This document shows positions 37,461 through 45,708 of a DNA stretch of 64,000 nucleotides, in pieces. This stretch comes from Trichomonas vaginalis G3 (Eukaryota > Parabasalia > Trichomonadida > Trichomonadidae). Made by a program: the position numbers and the translations under genes. Position 1 is the stretch's first letter. Each line of letters begins with the position of its first letter. Below the pieces are notes generated by a model, which was not told the origin of the DNA, did not search any database, and saw only the letters and a list, made by a program, of their open reading frames with translations. Location of the stretch: positions 9,144,082 through 9,208,081 of the forward strand of contig NC_067207.1 of assembly GCF_026262505.1 (NCBI RefSeq). Reading direction: 5' to 3'.

Positions 37461-38042
37461 TTACTTGTATGGGCAAGCTGCAAGAATGAAGTCGACTATC
37501 TCGGTCTTTGTCTTGACCAGTTGGACTGCTCTTGCGAGTATGTCTGTTTTGCGGTCTCCAGCTGGTGTCTGACCTTCGTAATTGCGCATGTTCTTGAGAG
37601 CTCCAACTGTAAATGGTTGTAGGATGAAGAGTCTCTCAGACTGCTTGAGGTAGTCTTCACGGTCACGAACCGAATCTGTGGTACGAGTCGAATCGGTCGA
37701 TTTGAGGGAAGAGACTGAAAGCCTGTCGTCTTCCATAGGGGCTGTGGCATACTCTTTGCGTAAACGGTTCAGGCCTTCTTCGAAGTCTTGGTTTCTCTTC
37801 GATTGAGATTGGAATTGGAATTGCTGGGGTGGAGCTTGCTGGAACATCCAAGGGTTGGGGAAGTAAGGCATAGGCTGAGGAGGAGGGTAGTTCGGGAAGC
37901 CTTGTAGTGGAAATTGGTAGTAACCTTGAGGTGGAAATTGGTAGTAATTTGGTGGAGGGACTTGCTGGAACTGAGGTGCAGGGGCTGGTGCTTTAGGTTC
38001 CTCTGGTTTGGGAATGGACTGGGTTGGTGGGACGTGGGACAT
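37461..38042 (-). CDS. Polinton Pro/Gln/Tyr-rich protein with C-terminal helical domain
   Basis: The ATG at 38042 is used. Residues about 10-80 are a low-complexity region of Pro, Gln, Phe and Tyr (NYYQFPPQGYYQFP). Residues about 95-190 are charged and probably folded: a Ser/Thr-Asp stretch, then SERLFILQPFTVGALKNMRNYE. A homologue lies at 62895-63475 in copy 2. It looks whole here. Function is unknown; the prion-like N-terminus suggests assembly or condensate behaviour, as inference only. Confidence 0.65.
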   Translation of the reverse strand: MSHVPPTQSIPKPEEPKAPAPAPQFQQVPPPNYYQFPPQGYYQFPLQGFPNYPPPQPMPYFPNPWMFQQAPPQQFQFQSQSKRNQDFEEGLNRLRKEYATAPMEDDRLSVSSLKSTDSTRTTDSVRDREDYLKQSERLFILQPFTVGALKNMRNYEGQTPAGDRKTDILARAVQLVKTKTEIVDFILAACPYK

Positions 38043-38072
38043 TCGTTTGTGGCTTAACCGTCGGACCACCAA

Positions 38073-38329
38073 CGATAAAAATCTCTGCTACTAGCAGTAC
38101 TGCTACTGACAGTAGCAGTACTTTTACTGACAGTAGCAGTACTTTTACTGACAGTAGCAGTACTTTTACTGACAGTAGCAGTACTTTTACTGACAGTAGC
38201 AGTACTTTATCGTCGAAAACCCTCTCAAATTTTCCTTTTTACTGACATTAGCAGTACTTTTACTGACAGTAGCAGTACTTTTACTGACAGTAGCAGTACT
38301 TTTACTGACAGTAGCAGAGATTTTTATCG
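38073..38329. repeat. Palindrome-bounded array of 21-bp hairpin repeats
   Basis: The 20-base sequence CGATAAAAATCTCTGCTACT at 38073-38092 is repeated in inverse at 38310-38329. Between them are two blocks of the 21-base unit ACTTTTACTGACAGTAGCAGT (five and four units), split by a 30-base spacer. At the left edge CTGCTACTGACAGTAGCAG is a perfect palindrome around one base. Confidence 0.9.
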
Positions 38330-38336
38330 TCCAACT

Positions 38337-38516
38337 TTACAAATGTAAACTTATATCGTTCTATTTTCTTCACTAGGGTCTAACACCAAAGTAACCTTAC
38401 AAATGTAAACTTATATCGTTCTATTTTCTTCACTAGGGTCTAACACCAAAGTAACCTTACAAATGTAAACTTATATCGTTCTATTTTCTTCACTAGGGTC
38501 TAACACCAAAGTAACC
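38337..38516 (+). repeat. Three perfect 60-bp tandem repeats
   Basis: Units start at 38337, 38397 and 38457 and are identical by eye. Each begins TTACAAATGTAAAC and ends CCAAAGTAACC. TTACAAATGTAA in each is a near palindrome. Confidence 0.95.
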
Positions 38517-38554
38517 TATGTACATGAAATTTCACTGCATAAAAGGAAAAAACC

Positions 38555-38629
38555 TGCGCGAATCGGGATTTGAACCGAGGTCTTCGACGCCTTTAACGAG
38601 GTAGCCCATACCACTGAGCTATGAGCCGC
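38555..38629 (-). tRNA. tRNA-like gene, probably degenerate
   Basis: On the minus strand, 75 bases have the D-arm with an exact A box (TAGCTCAGTGG) and an exact B box (GGTTCAAATCC) at tRNA spacing, and a T6 Pol III terminator 2-3 bases beyond the 3-prime end. The D stem pairs well. The acceptor stem pairs in only three of seven positions and the anticodon stem pairs poorly, so it is likely a tRNA fossil or tRNA-derived Pol III unit. The anticodon loop reads around GTT (Asn), but this is not secure. It lies inside the element. Confidence 0.5.
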
Positions 38630-38704
38630 TTACATATTCACAAAAATAAATTGTTTTCATGAGTTTTCTACGATGTTAGAAAAATGTTATTTTCTAATAT
38701 CTTC

Positions 38705-39560
38705 ACATTCAATACTTTTTCAGCACTTTTCCGTAGTTATATATGAAAGACAATTCGAGATAAAAGTCATAGTACAATGGAATAATATGTTGCACACCAT
38801 TTGTTGTGAACCAAACTTGAAAGTCAGAGAAACTGTTACTAGGTGGTTCGTAGAATTTAGAAGCAAAGTCATAAAAGTCCTTACCAATACATAGAAAACT
38901 ATTGTTGCTTGAACTGAAACTTGCATGACACATAACATTTTGAGGTCAAACACGTTTCTATAAACTGTCAAATCTGCTGGTGGAAGTATAAATTTAAATG
39001 GACCATTCTGTGGTAATGGTTCGTTCTGGTTTAGTAACCGAAGAAATTGTGCCCAAGAACGTTTGTCTACTTCCCAAAATAAAAACTCTGTATCTCTTGG
39101 AGGGTTAATTTCAATCTTTTGAAATGAAACGGTGGAGTTCATCTTGTCATATTCTAGTTTCAGATAGTATGTTCCATTTAGTAAAGAGTCGTATTTTTCT
39201 TGAAATTCCCAATAATATTTGTTCATTTGAGTTTGAAAGTCATTTAGAGTTTTCTCAAGACTTTCGTCTGAACGAACTGTAAAGATTCTCATTTCGTCAA
39301 ATTTGTCTATTAGACCACCAGAACCTTTTACTGCCCATGAAAATATACTACGAACATAATGCGTTAGTTCTATTTGAAAACAAACTCTTCTAAATCCTAT
39401 TGCCTTTGCATCTGAAGGACTTTGAAGCCAACGAATTGGATAGTCAAACCTGTATGTTCGGGATGAAATTTTTCATCTGATATTGTCCTACAGCATTTGT
39501 AAAGATATAGTCTAACGGTTTTTGTATCTGCTACTTTTGTTCTTTGTTTTCAACCTGAAG
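38705..39560 (-). pseudogene. Decayed paralogue of the Polinton fibre-like protein
   Basis: The region resembles the 282-residue protein at 53633-54481. Matches are FYEPPS-SDFQVWFTT and LYLELSFIYNY-type segments. It is more divergent than the copy at 44076, so the duplication is older than the split of the two Polintons. It is broken, with a few breaks. Confidence 0.65.
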
Positions 39561-39666
39561 CATTTAATATATGTAAAAAATATATTGTTTTAAAATGGTA
39601 TGCCATATAGCTTCTTGAATTTGTTAAGAAGTATTTGAACGTTTTTTCCATCTGTATCTCTAGTGT

Positions 39667-40132
39667 TTACATAAGCATAGCCTTCCTTAGTAAAATATAC
39701 TTGTAATTTCCTATAGTTTTACGCCGGTATAAAATAGAAAGAGTCTTGTTCTTCGCTATAGTAGTAAAACTCAAACGTATGCTTGCCATAGTCTGTAATT
39801 TTAATTGTTTATCTTCTAGTTCGTCGACAAATTCGAAATACAATATCTCCAAATTTGCCTTTGTTCTTATTGTTTTCAGAACAAGTGACCCAACGTAAGT
39901 TTTCAAGTCTATTGTCGTTTCTTATACGGTTTATATGGTCTACAAAAGGTAAATTGTTAGGATTCAGTATAAAATGAGTTGCAATGACAACATGTTTAAG
40001 ATAGTGTTTTCCACCCATCTTCATAATAGCATATCCGTCATTTCGCTCCCATTCGCTTAAAACTCTTTTTGTCTTTTTGTTTCTGACTTCAAATGACTCA
40101 CAACAGTGAATTTCATATTTCTCATCTAACAA
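39667..40132 (-). pseudogene. HNH homing-type endonuclease in Polinton copy 1
   Basis: The segment PFVDHINRIRNDNRLENLRW is a clear HNH_3-type metal-binding motif, preceded by a small beta domain like those of homing endonucleases (NUMOD4-like). Such enzymes are selfish genes that cut target DNA and spread into the break. It stands where copy 2 has its polymerase block. It is probably broken about once. Confidence 0.7.
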
Positions 40133-40213
40133 ACAAGTTTCCCAACGGTCTTCTCCAACAAACTCAGCGCATTTTCAAATAAAATAAAAAATGTCACTTT
40201 TTTAAATAAATTT

Positions 40214-40466
40214 TTACTTCATGCAATGTTCACTAACATCGAAAGGCATGTCCATAAGACGTTCTTCTTCTAACCTCTCTAGTCTGTTTTTGGATAATTT
40301 GCACGTGCTGTTTCCAAATCCATTTCGTAGCGAAGACCAGCCAGTTTGTCATAGACTTTTATGGTCTTCCCTTCCTATATTTAAAATTCTTCGAAACTTT
40401 CCAACCATATCTTTCTAACTCTGCTTTTATTCTAGCAGATTTTCTATCCATTCTATATGGGGGCAT
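40214..40466 (-). pseudogene. Polinton small basic protein, broken
   Basis: The gene corresponds to 58293-58601 in copy 2. It starts MPPYRMDR-SARIKAELER, a basic helix-rich protein that could bind DNA. It is broken about once here. Confidence 0.5.
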
Positions 40467-40497
40467 TTTTATAAAAATAAAAAATATTTTTTTCTTT

Positions 40498-41082
40498 ACT
40501 TAACATAACCACCTGCTGCCATAAGTCTTTGACGCCAACCCATACCAGCTAATGAAGGTTGACTTGGTTTAGTTTGGAAACTAAACTTTGGTTTTGGTTT
40601 ATCTTCAGTTTTTGGTTTCTCTTCTTCTATCGTTTTTCGTCACTTTTCGGTTCATCTGATTTTTTCCCACACCTGCAGGAACAGTTGTGTCGTCAACATC
40701 TTCATAAATATCATATGCCATTTGTTTTTTGTTTTCCTTTCAACTTTTGTGTTTGTTGTAAAGTTTTAGAATATTTCGACTCTAAGTCAATGAGATGTTC
40801 TATAATGAACTGTTGGTCAGTGAAGTAAACTTTTCCATCTGTTGTCTCGAAAGCTCCTTCAGACTTCAATATTTTATTTGTGAGAGTCTGTTTCTTTTTT
40901 GAGATACTAGCCGTTCCATTTCTATGAAAAGTGACTTTATAGTTAGGGTTTGTATTTCCAGACCTGGCACTTTCTATTATTGAATTTTTCTCTTCATCTG
41001 TAAGTTCTTTGACAGGTTTTGACAATGGTTCTGAACTTTTTGTTTGTGGTGTCAAATCTACCGTTTCAACTTCTTCGGTCAT
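40498..41082 (-). pseudogene. Polinton acidic/helical protein, broken
   Basis: It starts MTEEVETVDLTPQTKSSEP and has an N-terminal acidic region, a central beta piece VTFHRNGTASISKKK, and an ending near GMGWRQRLMAAGG. Copy 2 has the same gene at 57691-58264. It is broken about twice. The start follows the ACTGAGATGAAATG leader. Function is unknown. Confidence 0.5.
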
Positions 41083-41101
41083 TTCATCTCAGTAAAAAAT
41101 T

Positions 41102-41254
41102 TTAGTTTGGTTTGTTTTCAACTGGTTGTTGTTGTTTTTTAAGTCGGTCTAAAACTTCCTGAGGTATAGGAAGAACTTGACAAACACGTGGTGTAACTGC
41201 TGGAAGTCGACAAATCCATCTTGAACCCATTTGTCTCAATGCTGTATTGTTCAT
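41102..41254 (-). CDS. Polinton 50-residue protein, conserved in copy 2
   Basis: It starts MNNTALRQMGSRWICRLPAV. A near-identical 55-residue version lies at 57517-57684. It has the leader TTTTTTACTGAGATGAAATG before its ATG, the same as its downstream neighbour at 41082. Function is unknown. It looks whole. Confidence 0.6.
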   Translation of the reverse strand: MNNTALRQMGSRWICRLPAVTPRVCQVLPIPQEVLDRLKKQQQPVENKPN

Positions 41255-41273
41255 TTCATCTCAGTAAAAAACT

Positions 41274-41675
41274 TTACATTCCCCACGTTTGAGGCGGTTG
41301 CGGTTGGTTATTGTTTACCCACTGTTGTGCATGGTTATATCCTCTGTTAAAGAATCTTTCACCTTGGTCCATATAGTGTCCTGCTTGGTTATAGTAGTCA
41401 TTTGCTTTGTTATAATAGTTTCCTGCTTGTCTTCCTACATTGTCCATCCATCCTTGAACTTTTCCTCTTGTTTCAGGATTTGGAATAAGATTTGTTGCAT
41501 CTCGTGCTACATCCCAACCTTTCTGTACAGTTTGTATAATAGGTTGTGCTTTCTCTTTAAGTATACCTAATGTACTCAAAATCTTCCTTCCAACTCCAAA
41601 TACACCTCTGGCTATTGTTCCCACTGCGGGCAAAAATCTGGATGCAACTCCTGCTAATGCGCCAAATAAACCCAT
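41274..41675 (-). CDS. Polinton amphipathic protein, 133 residues
   Basis: The N-terminal 35 residues (MGLFGALAGVASRFLPAVG) are Gly-rich and amphipathic, like fusion or membrane-lytic peptides such as the start of adenovirus protein VI. The C-terminal part is rich in Asn, Tyr and Gln. It lies head to head with the integrase gene, 17 bases apart. A virion membrane-entry role is inference from the N-terminus. It looks whole. Confidence 0.6.
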   Translation of the reverse strand: MGLFGALAGVASRFLPAVGTIARGVFGVGRKILSTLGILKEKAQPIIQTVQKGWDVARDATNLIPNPETRGKVQGWMDNVGRQAGNYYNKANDYYNQAGHYMDQGERFFNRGYNHAQQWVNNNQPQPPQTWGM

Positions 41676-41692
41676 TTCTTATGGGTTAAAAA

Positions 41693-42595
41693 ATGACGAA
41701 TCCAAACAAGGACCCCTATGTTTCTAAAGCGACAAAGAAAGCACTCATGATAAAAATCTTTAGTTCAACACCAAATGCTTGGTTTATGGATATCTTGGAA
41801 AACATTCCGAGAGTTAGAACAGATGGACCACCATACTGGCTAATATTTGTCGGTCAAAACACAAGATACTGTGAAGCCATACCATTATGGTCCAAAAATA
41901 TTTTAGATGTGAAAACTGCTTTGACAATATTCGTTGACAAATACCATCCAACAAAACTGACATCTGACTGTGAAAGTTCTTTCAAATCAGATGATGTAAA
42001 AAACTATCTGCGTTCAAAAAATGTAAACCAATATTTCATTGTCGACCAAAACCATTCTGCTCTTGGTGTCATTGACGGTTGTATAAAAATGTTAAGAGAC
42101 TTAAACCAACCACAAGGTGGTGAAGCAAATGAAATGTCATATGACGACAAGTATAGACACTTCTCCCAGGCAAAGATGAGACAAGTTTTAAATATTTACA
42201 ATAACCGTAAACAAAAAGGTTTGGGAAACCACTCCCCCGAAGAAATGAAAAACAACCCTGACTTAGAGAAAGACTATATATTTAATAATTTAGTCAAAAG
42301 AGACAAACAAGAAAGAATGCCAGGCTTCAAACTTAAGAAAGGTGACAAAGTAAAAATAGAAATACCTAAACGCGACCCATATGAAAATACTATTGACTAT
42401 GACAACAATGGGAACTCGACAGGTACTCACATTCGTGTTCGTAAAAATAGAAGAAAGTATACAAGAGAATATTATGAAGTTTTAGGCAAACATGGCAAAA
42501 TGTACACACTGCAAGCAGAAGATAAAACTACTATTGTCAGACCTCGTTTCAAACTTGTCAAAGTTCAAGGTTATACTTTCAAAGACAGTTCCTAA
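41693..42595 (+). CDS. Polinton integrase (rve, retroviral-type)
   Basis: A 300-residue protein. The rve core begins near WFMDILENIP, with LTSDCESSFKSDDVKNYL and HSALGVIDGCIKMLRDL following in the order of an RNase-H-fold integrase. The C-terminal third, with KLKKGDKVKIEIP and RPRFKLVKVQG, is an SH3/chromo-like DNA-binding fold. The enzyme joins the element's ends to target DNA and makes the 6-bp duplication. The N-terminal zinc-binding domain usual in the family is not seen. Copy 2 carries it at 56125-57081. It is open in this copy. Confidence 0.85.
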   Translation: MTNPNKDPYVSKATKKALMIKIFSSTPNAWFMDILENIPRVRTDGPPYWLIFVGQNTRYCEAIPLWSKNILDVKTALTIFVDKYHPTKLTSDCESSFKSDDVKNYLRSKNVNQYFIVDQNHSALGVIDGCIKMLRDLNQPQGGEANEMSYDDKYRHFSQAKMRQVLNIYNNRKQKGLGNHSPEEMKNNPDLEKDYIFNNLVKRDKQERMPGFKLKKGDKVKIEIPKRDPYENTIDYDNNGNSTGTHIRVRKNRRKYTREYYEVLGKHGKMYTLQAEDKTTIVRPRFKLVKVQGYTFKDSS

Positions 42596-42649
42596 CAAAT
42601 ATAAGACAACTCCTGACGAATATGCTAAAGAAGTTGAAAATGACGACTA

Positions 42650-44057
42650 AGCATTTCTATACCATGCGTAAACTGTCATGTAAGGTGGCATGTAGTCTTT
42701 ACTTTGTCCCGTTGTTTGCGTATATCCCGAAACGCGATGTGTATGGTTTCCTCCTCCCTCAGTGTTACTCCAGTAACAATTTATAGCAAACTTAACGTTG
42801 TCTTTAACATCATATCCTTTACCTTTGTCATTGCTGACCAATCCCAATATCTATGCTTATGCCAACCTGCTTGAGATGTACTTAAATCTATGTAGTGACT
42901 GTGTGCAGGTAAATTTTCACCTGAAATCGTTTTTTACTTCCACCTGTTTCCTTTGAAGAGTTTGCACAATACAAAAACCTGTCGACTATTTGAGTCCAAG
43001 TTCCAAAACCCAGAACTGTTTCTGGTCTGGTAGAGTTCATTGACGTATAAATAGAGCCTATAGGATATAATGTTTGAAGCATTTCTGTCTTTAATGTTTG
43101 AAGCTCTGTTTTGTCTGCTTTCTTGTCATATAAATCTTGAGCAGTGAATTTAATATTATGTTCATCCTTCATGACATAAACATCTTTACATCTAATGTTT
43201 CTCATCGTCGTTATGTTGTCATCCGATGTTAAACCTTGTGGAAAGTTAGGAGGTTTACAATATATTGCATCCCCACCAGTTTCTTCAACCGTTCCTTCAA
43301 TACTTTCTATAGCAACAGTTGTAAAACTTGTATGTGTATGAGTCTTATCTGCTTTCTTCTCTAACTCATCGTTAACATAAGTTTTATCTGCTTTAAGGTC
43401 TAAACATCCTGAAACCCATCCTGTATCGGCTTTAGTTTTTAAAATCTTCGATGTCCGTTCATGGTACCAGTCAACCCTTTCTTTCATTTCGTTATCTTTT
43501 TCATCCACATATTCCTTATCTGCTTTCTTCTCTAACGCACTAGCCACACAATCCTTATCCGCTTTCTTTTCAAGGCTAACGTTTAAGTCTGTTATTTCAG
43601 ATATAGAATGTGTATGAGTCTTTTTAGAATATTCGTTTTCAGCTCTTGTCACTTCACTTGACATTTTATTGTCAACATATGTTTTGTCTGCTAGTTCAGG
43701 ATGAGTATGTTCTTTTGTTGCATAAGCATTGTTAGCTCTTTCTTCTTCTTTTGCTATTGCATCGTCTACATATTCTTTGTCAGCTTTGTTGTCAACATCT
43801 GCTTTCAAAAGAAGTTCATTTATAGGTTTCTCGTTTAAAGTTCCTTTTGTTGGATTTATACAGACAGTATGGTTCTTATTGTCTTGAAACAGAAACTCAT
43901 CTGTCATTGGGTTTAATGTCAGTTTTAAGTTTCCTTCTTTCAATGACTCAGATATCTTAGAATAGTTTGAAAAGTTTGTTGTGTTCTTATTTAGAGCTTG
44001 CATAATGAGTTGTCGGTTGTGTTGTATTTCTCTCATGGAAGCAATATCTTTCGACAT
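42650..44057 (-). pseudogene. Polinton phage-type tail-fibre protein, broken
   Basis: The N-terminal part holds repeats of the type KADKTYV and THTHSISEITDL, as in trimeric tail fibres of bacterial viruses. The end has YPIGSIYTSMNSTRPE and FGTWTQIVDRFLYCAN, followed by GNHTHRVSGYTQTTG and MPPYMTVYAWYR, the hallmark of phage baseplate/tail-collar C-termini. It probably binds a cell-surface receptor. It is broken about twice. Copy 2 has it at 54500-56128. It shares an 18-base divergent leader with the gene at 44076. Confidence 0.75.
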
Positions 44058-44075
44058 TTTTATTCTAGATAAAAT
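44058..44075. promoter_or_regulatory. 18-bp divergent start region, nearly palindromic
   Basis: TTTTATTCTAGATAAAAT is almost its own reverse complement and is all that separates the ATG codons of the tail-fibre gene (-) and the fibre-like gene (+). The same arrangement is kept in copy 2 at 54482-54499. Confidence 0.6.
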
Positions 44076-44925
44076 ATGCTTTCAATAGAAAAAGAAAATT
44101 CTAGAGTTGCTACAACTAAACCATTAGATGAACTTTTTACTAATGTAGGTCAAAAGTTTGAGACAGATACCGTAAAGCATGAAGGCTATCGTTTTGACTA
44201 CCCATTAAGATGGTTAAGAGACCCATCTGTCACAAAAGCTATTGGCTTTCGTAGAATGAAGTTTGTGTCTGTAGAAGATAAAAGTTTTCCATTTATTGTA
44301 AGGTTTCATATAGATTATATATCTGAAGGGAAACGAAAAATGTGGGAAGAAATTGAGCTAATACAAGTTGACCTTTCATCTTCTCTACAGACTGCGTTAA
44401 AAAATATAGAAGATAAAATAAATTCATGTTATGCAAAATATGCTGATGAATATGCAAATACCGAGAGCACACTTTATGTGAGAATTGTATATGACAAACA
44501 AAATTCACAAGTGTCATTTCAAATCTACGAAGACAATCCAAAGAAAGACGAACAAATATATACAGAATTCACTGCAATGTCATGGTATTATTTGCAAAGA
44601 ATGTTAAATCAGAAAGTCGAACTTCCTTTAGCAAATATTTACAGTCGATATGCAAGAGATGAACCATATTTATTTAAAGATGTTTTCGACCCAGCTGCTA
44701 TTATTGTTCATGCTTCATTTTCTGGCGCCCAAAACTCTTTCTTATGCTTGGCAAATGACTTTTACGAAAAAACCTACAAAGTTATACGAACCACCAAGTG
44801 GAAGTATTTCAGACTTTCAAGTATGGTTTACTACAGATGGAAGAAAAAGAATAATTCCATTATACCATGCGTTTTACTTAGAACTTAGTTTCATATACAA
44901 CTACTATCGAACGGTAAAAATATAA
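44076..44925 (+). pseudogene. Polinton fibre-like protein, probably broken once
   Basis: Nearly identical to the whole-looking 282-residue protein at 53633-54481. It starts MLSIEKENSRVATTKPLDEL. It is a beta-rich protein with no family I recognise, encoded back to back with the tail-fibre gene. It may be the partner or base of the fibre, as inference from position. About one break. Confidence 0.6.
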
Positions 44926-44929
44926 TTTT

Positions 44930-45172
44930 TTAATACGGTTGAGGTGTTGGATTTGGTTGCCAACTAGACTGTGGTGCAGGTTCAGGCTGTTGTATAACAG
45001 GAGCTTGTTCTTCTGGTTCAGGGTCTTTAGGTATAATACCAACAAACTGACCTACCCTTTTACCAATATTTTTGACATCGTTCCAAATTCCTTTTCCGAC
45101 AGATTTTATTCCATTCCATATACCTCTTCCAACATTTCGAAAGAAGTTTCCAATACTACTGAAGAAACCCAT
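44930..45172 (-). CDS. Polinton amphipathic protein, 80 residues
   Basis: It starts MGFFSSIGNFFRNVGRGIW and continues with IWNGIKSVGKGIWNDV, a strongly amphipathic basic helix with repeated IWN-K-G. The last 30 residues are a Pro/Gln/Glu tail. Helices of this kind disrupt membranes or bind DNA; the family is unknown. The copy at 53386-53628 differs by a few residues only. It looks whole. Confidence 0.65.
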   Translation of the reverse strand: MGFFSSIGNFFRNVGRGIWNGIKSVGKGIWNDVKNIGKRVGQFVGIIPKDPEPEEQAPVIQQPEPAPQSSWQPNPTPQPY

Positions 45173-45190
45173 TTTACTATATGTAAAAAT

Positions 45191-45553
45191 CTAATGTCCA
45201 CCTAGTCTCTTACGTTTCCTGTTGAGTTCCATAGCATTCTTTAACTGGAGCTCATACATTCTGTTTCTCCTCTGGTAGAAAACATATTCTGGGTCAACTC
45301 CTGTGTTCGCGTCATCTGCATAAAGTTGTTTATATCCCACTTCAGGGTTTGTATAAAACTCTTTCCATCTCATATTTGCATACCATGGTGGCAAACCTAA
45401 CGCAGCGTCATTTGACATGGCAGTTTGCATTTGTACATCTGTTGGCACTTGACCATAGTTTGCCATTGCAGTTTGTATTCTAACTTCATTTGGAATATTC
45501 TCTGGGTTTGGTTGTCCAGGTTGCTGTGCATTCGCTAAGTTCTGTGCGTCCAT
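45191..45553 (-). CDS. Polinton 120-residue Gln/Asn-rich protein
   Basis: It starts MDAQNLANAQQPGQPNPENI, carries two copies of IQTAMANYGQVPTDVQMQTAM-like motifs (about 28-48), then a Trp/Tyr-rich core and a basic end (NRKRKRLGG). It may be a structural or DNA-binding virion protein. The copy in element 2 is broken. This copy looks whole. Confidence 0.6.
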   Translation of the reverse strand: MDAQNLANAQQPGQPNPENIPNEVRIQTAMANYGQVPTDVQMQTAMSNDAALGLPPWYANMRWKEFYTNPEVGYKQLYADDANTGVDPEYVFYQRRNRMYELQLKNAMELNRKRKRLGGH

Positions 45554-45576
45554 TTAATATTAGATAAAAATATCTC

Positions 45577-45708
45577 TTACGAGTACATATACTGAACATT
45601 TGCAGGCATTGGTTCATCTTCATATTCTCTGTACTTTTCTGCCACGTCAAAGAAATAAATGACACAATGGAAAAAACCTAAAACAAGTAGTCCTATTTCA
45701 AACCACAT
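45577..45708 (-). CDS. Polinton 43-residue membrane protein
   Basis: It starts MWFEIGLLVLGFFHCVIYF, one membrane helix, then a charged tail. It overlaps the end of the methyltransferase gene by 16 bases. Copy 2 has the same gene at 52851-52982 with three changes by eye. The leader TAGTAAGTAAATG matches other element genes. It is too short for most gene finders. Confidence 0.6.
   Translation of the reverse strand: MWFEIGLLVLGFFHCVIYFFDVAEKYREYEDEPMPANVQYMYS

Noticed and set aside
41693-42595. LTR retrotransposon integrase
   Set aside because: No reverse transcriptase, RNase H, gag or LTR is present; capsid, packaging ATPase and long inverted termini make it a Polinton.
42650-44057. Bacteriophage contamination of the assembly
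   Set aside because: The gene lies in the same context in both Polinton copies with host genes on either side.
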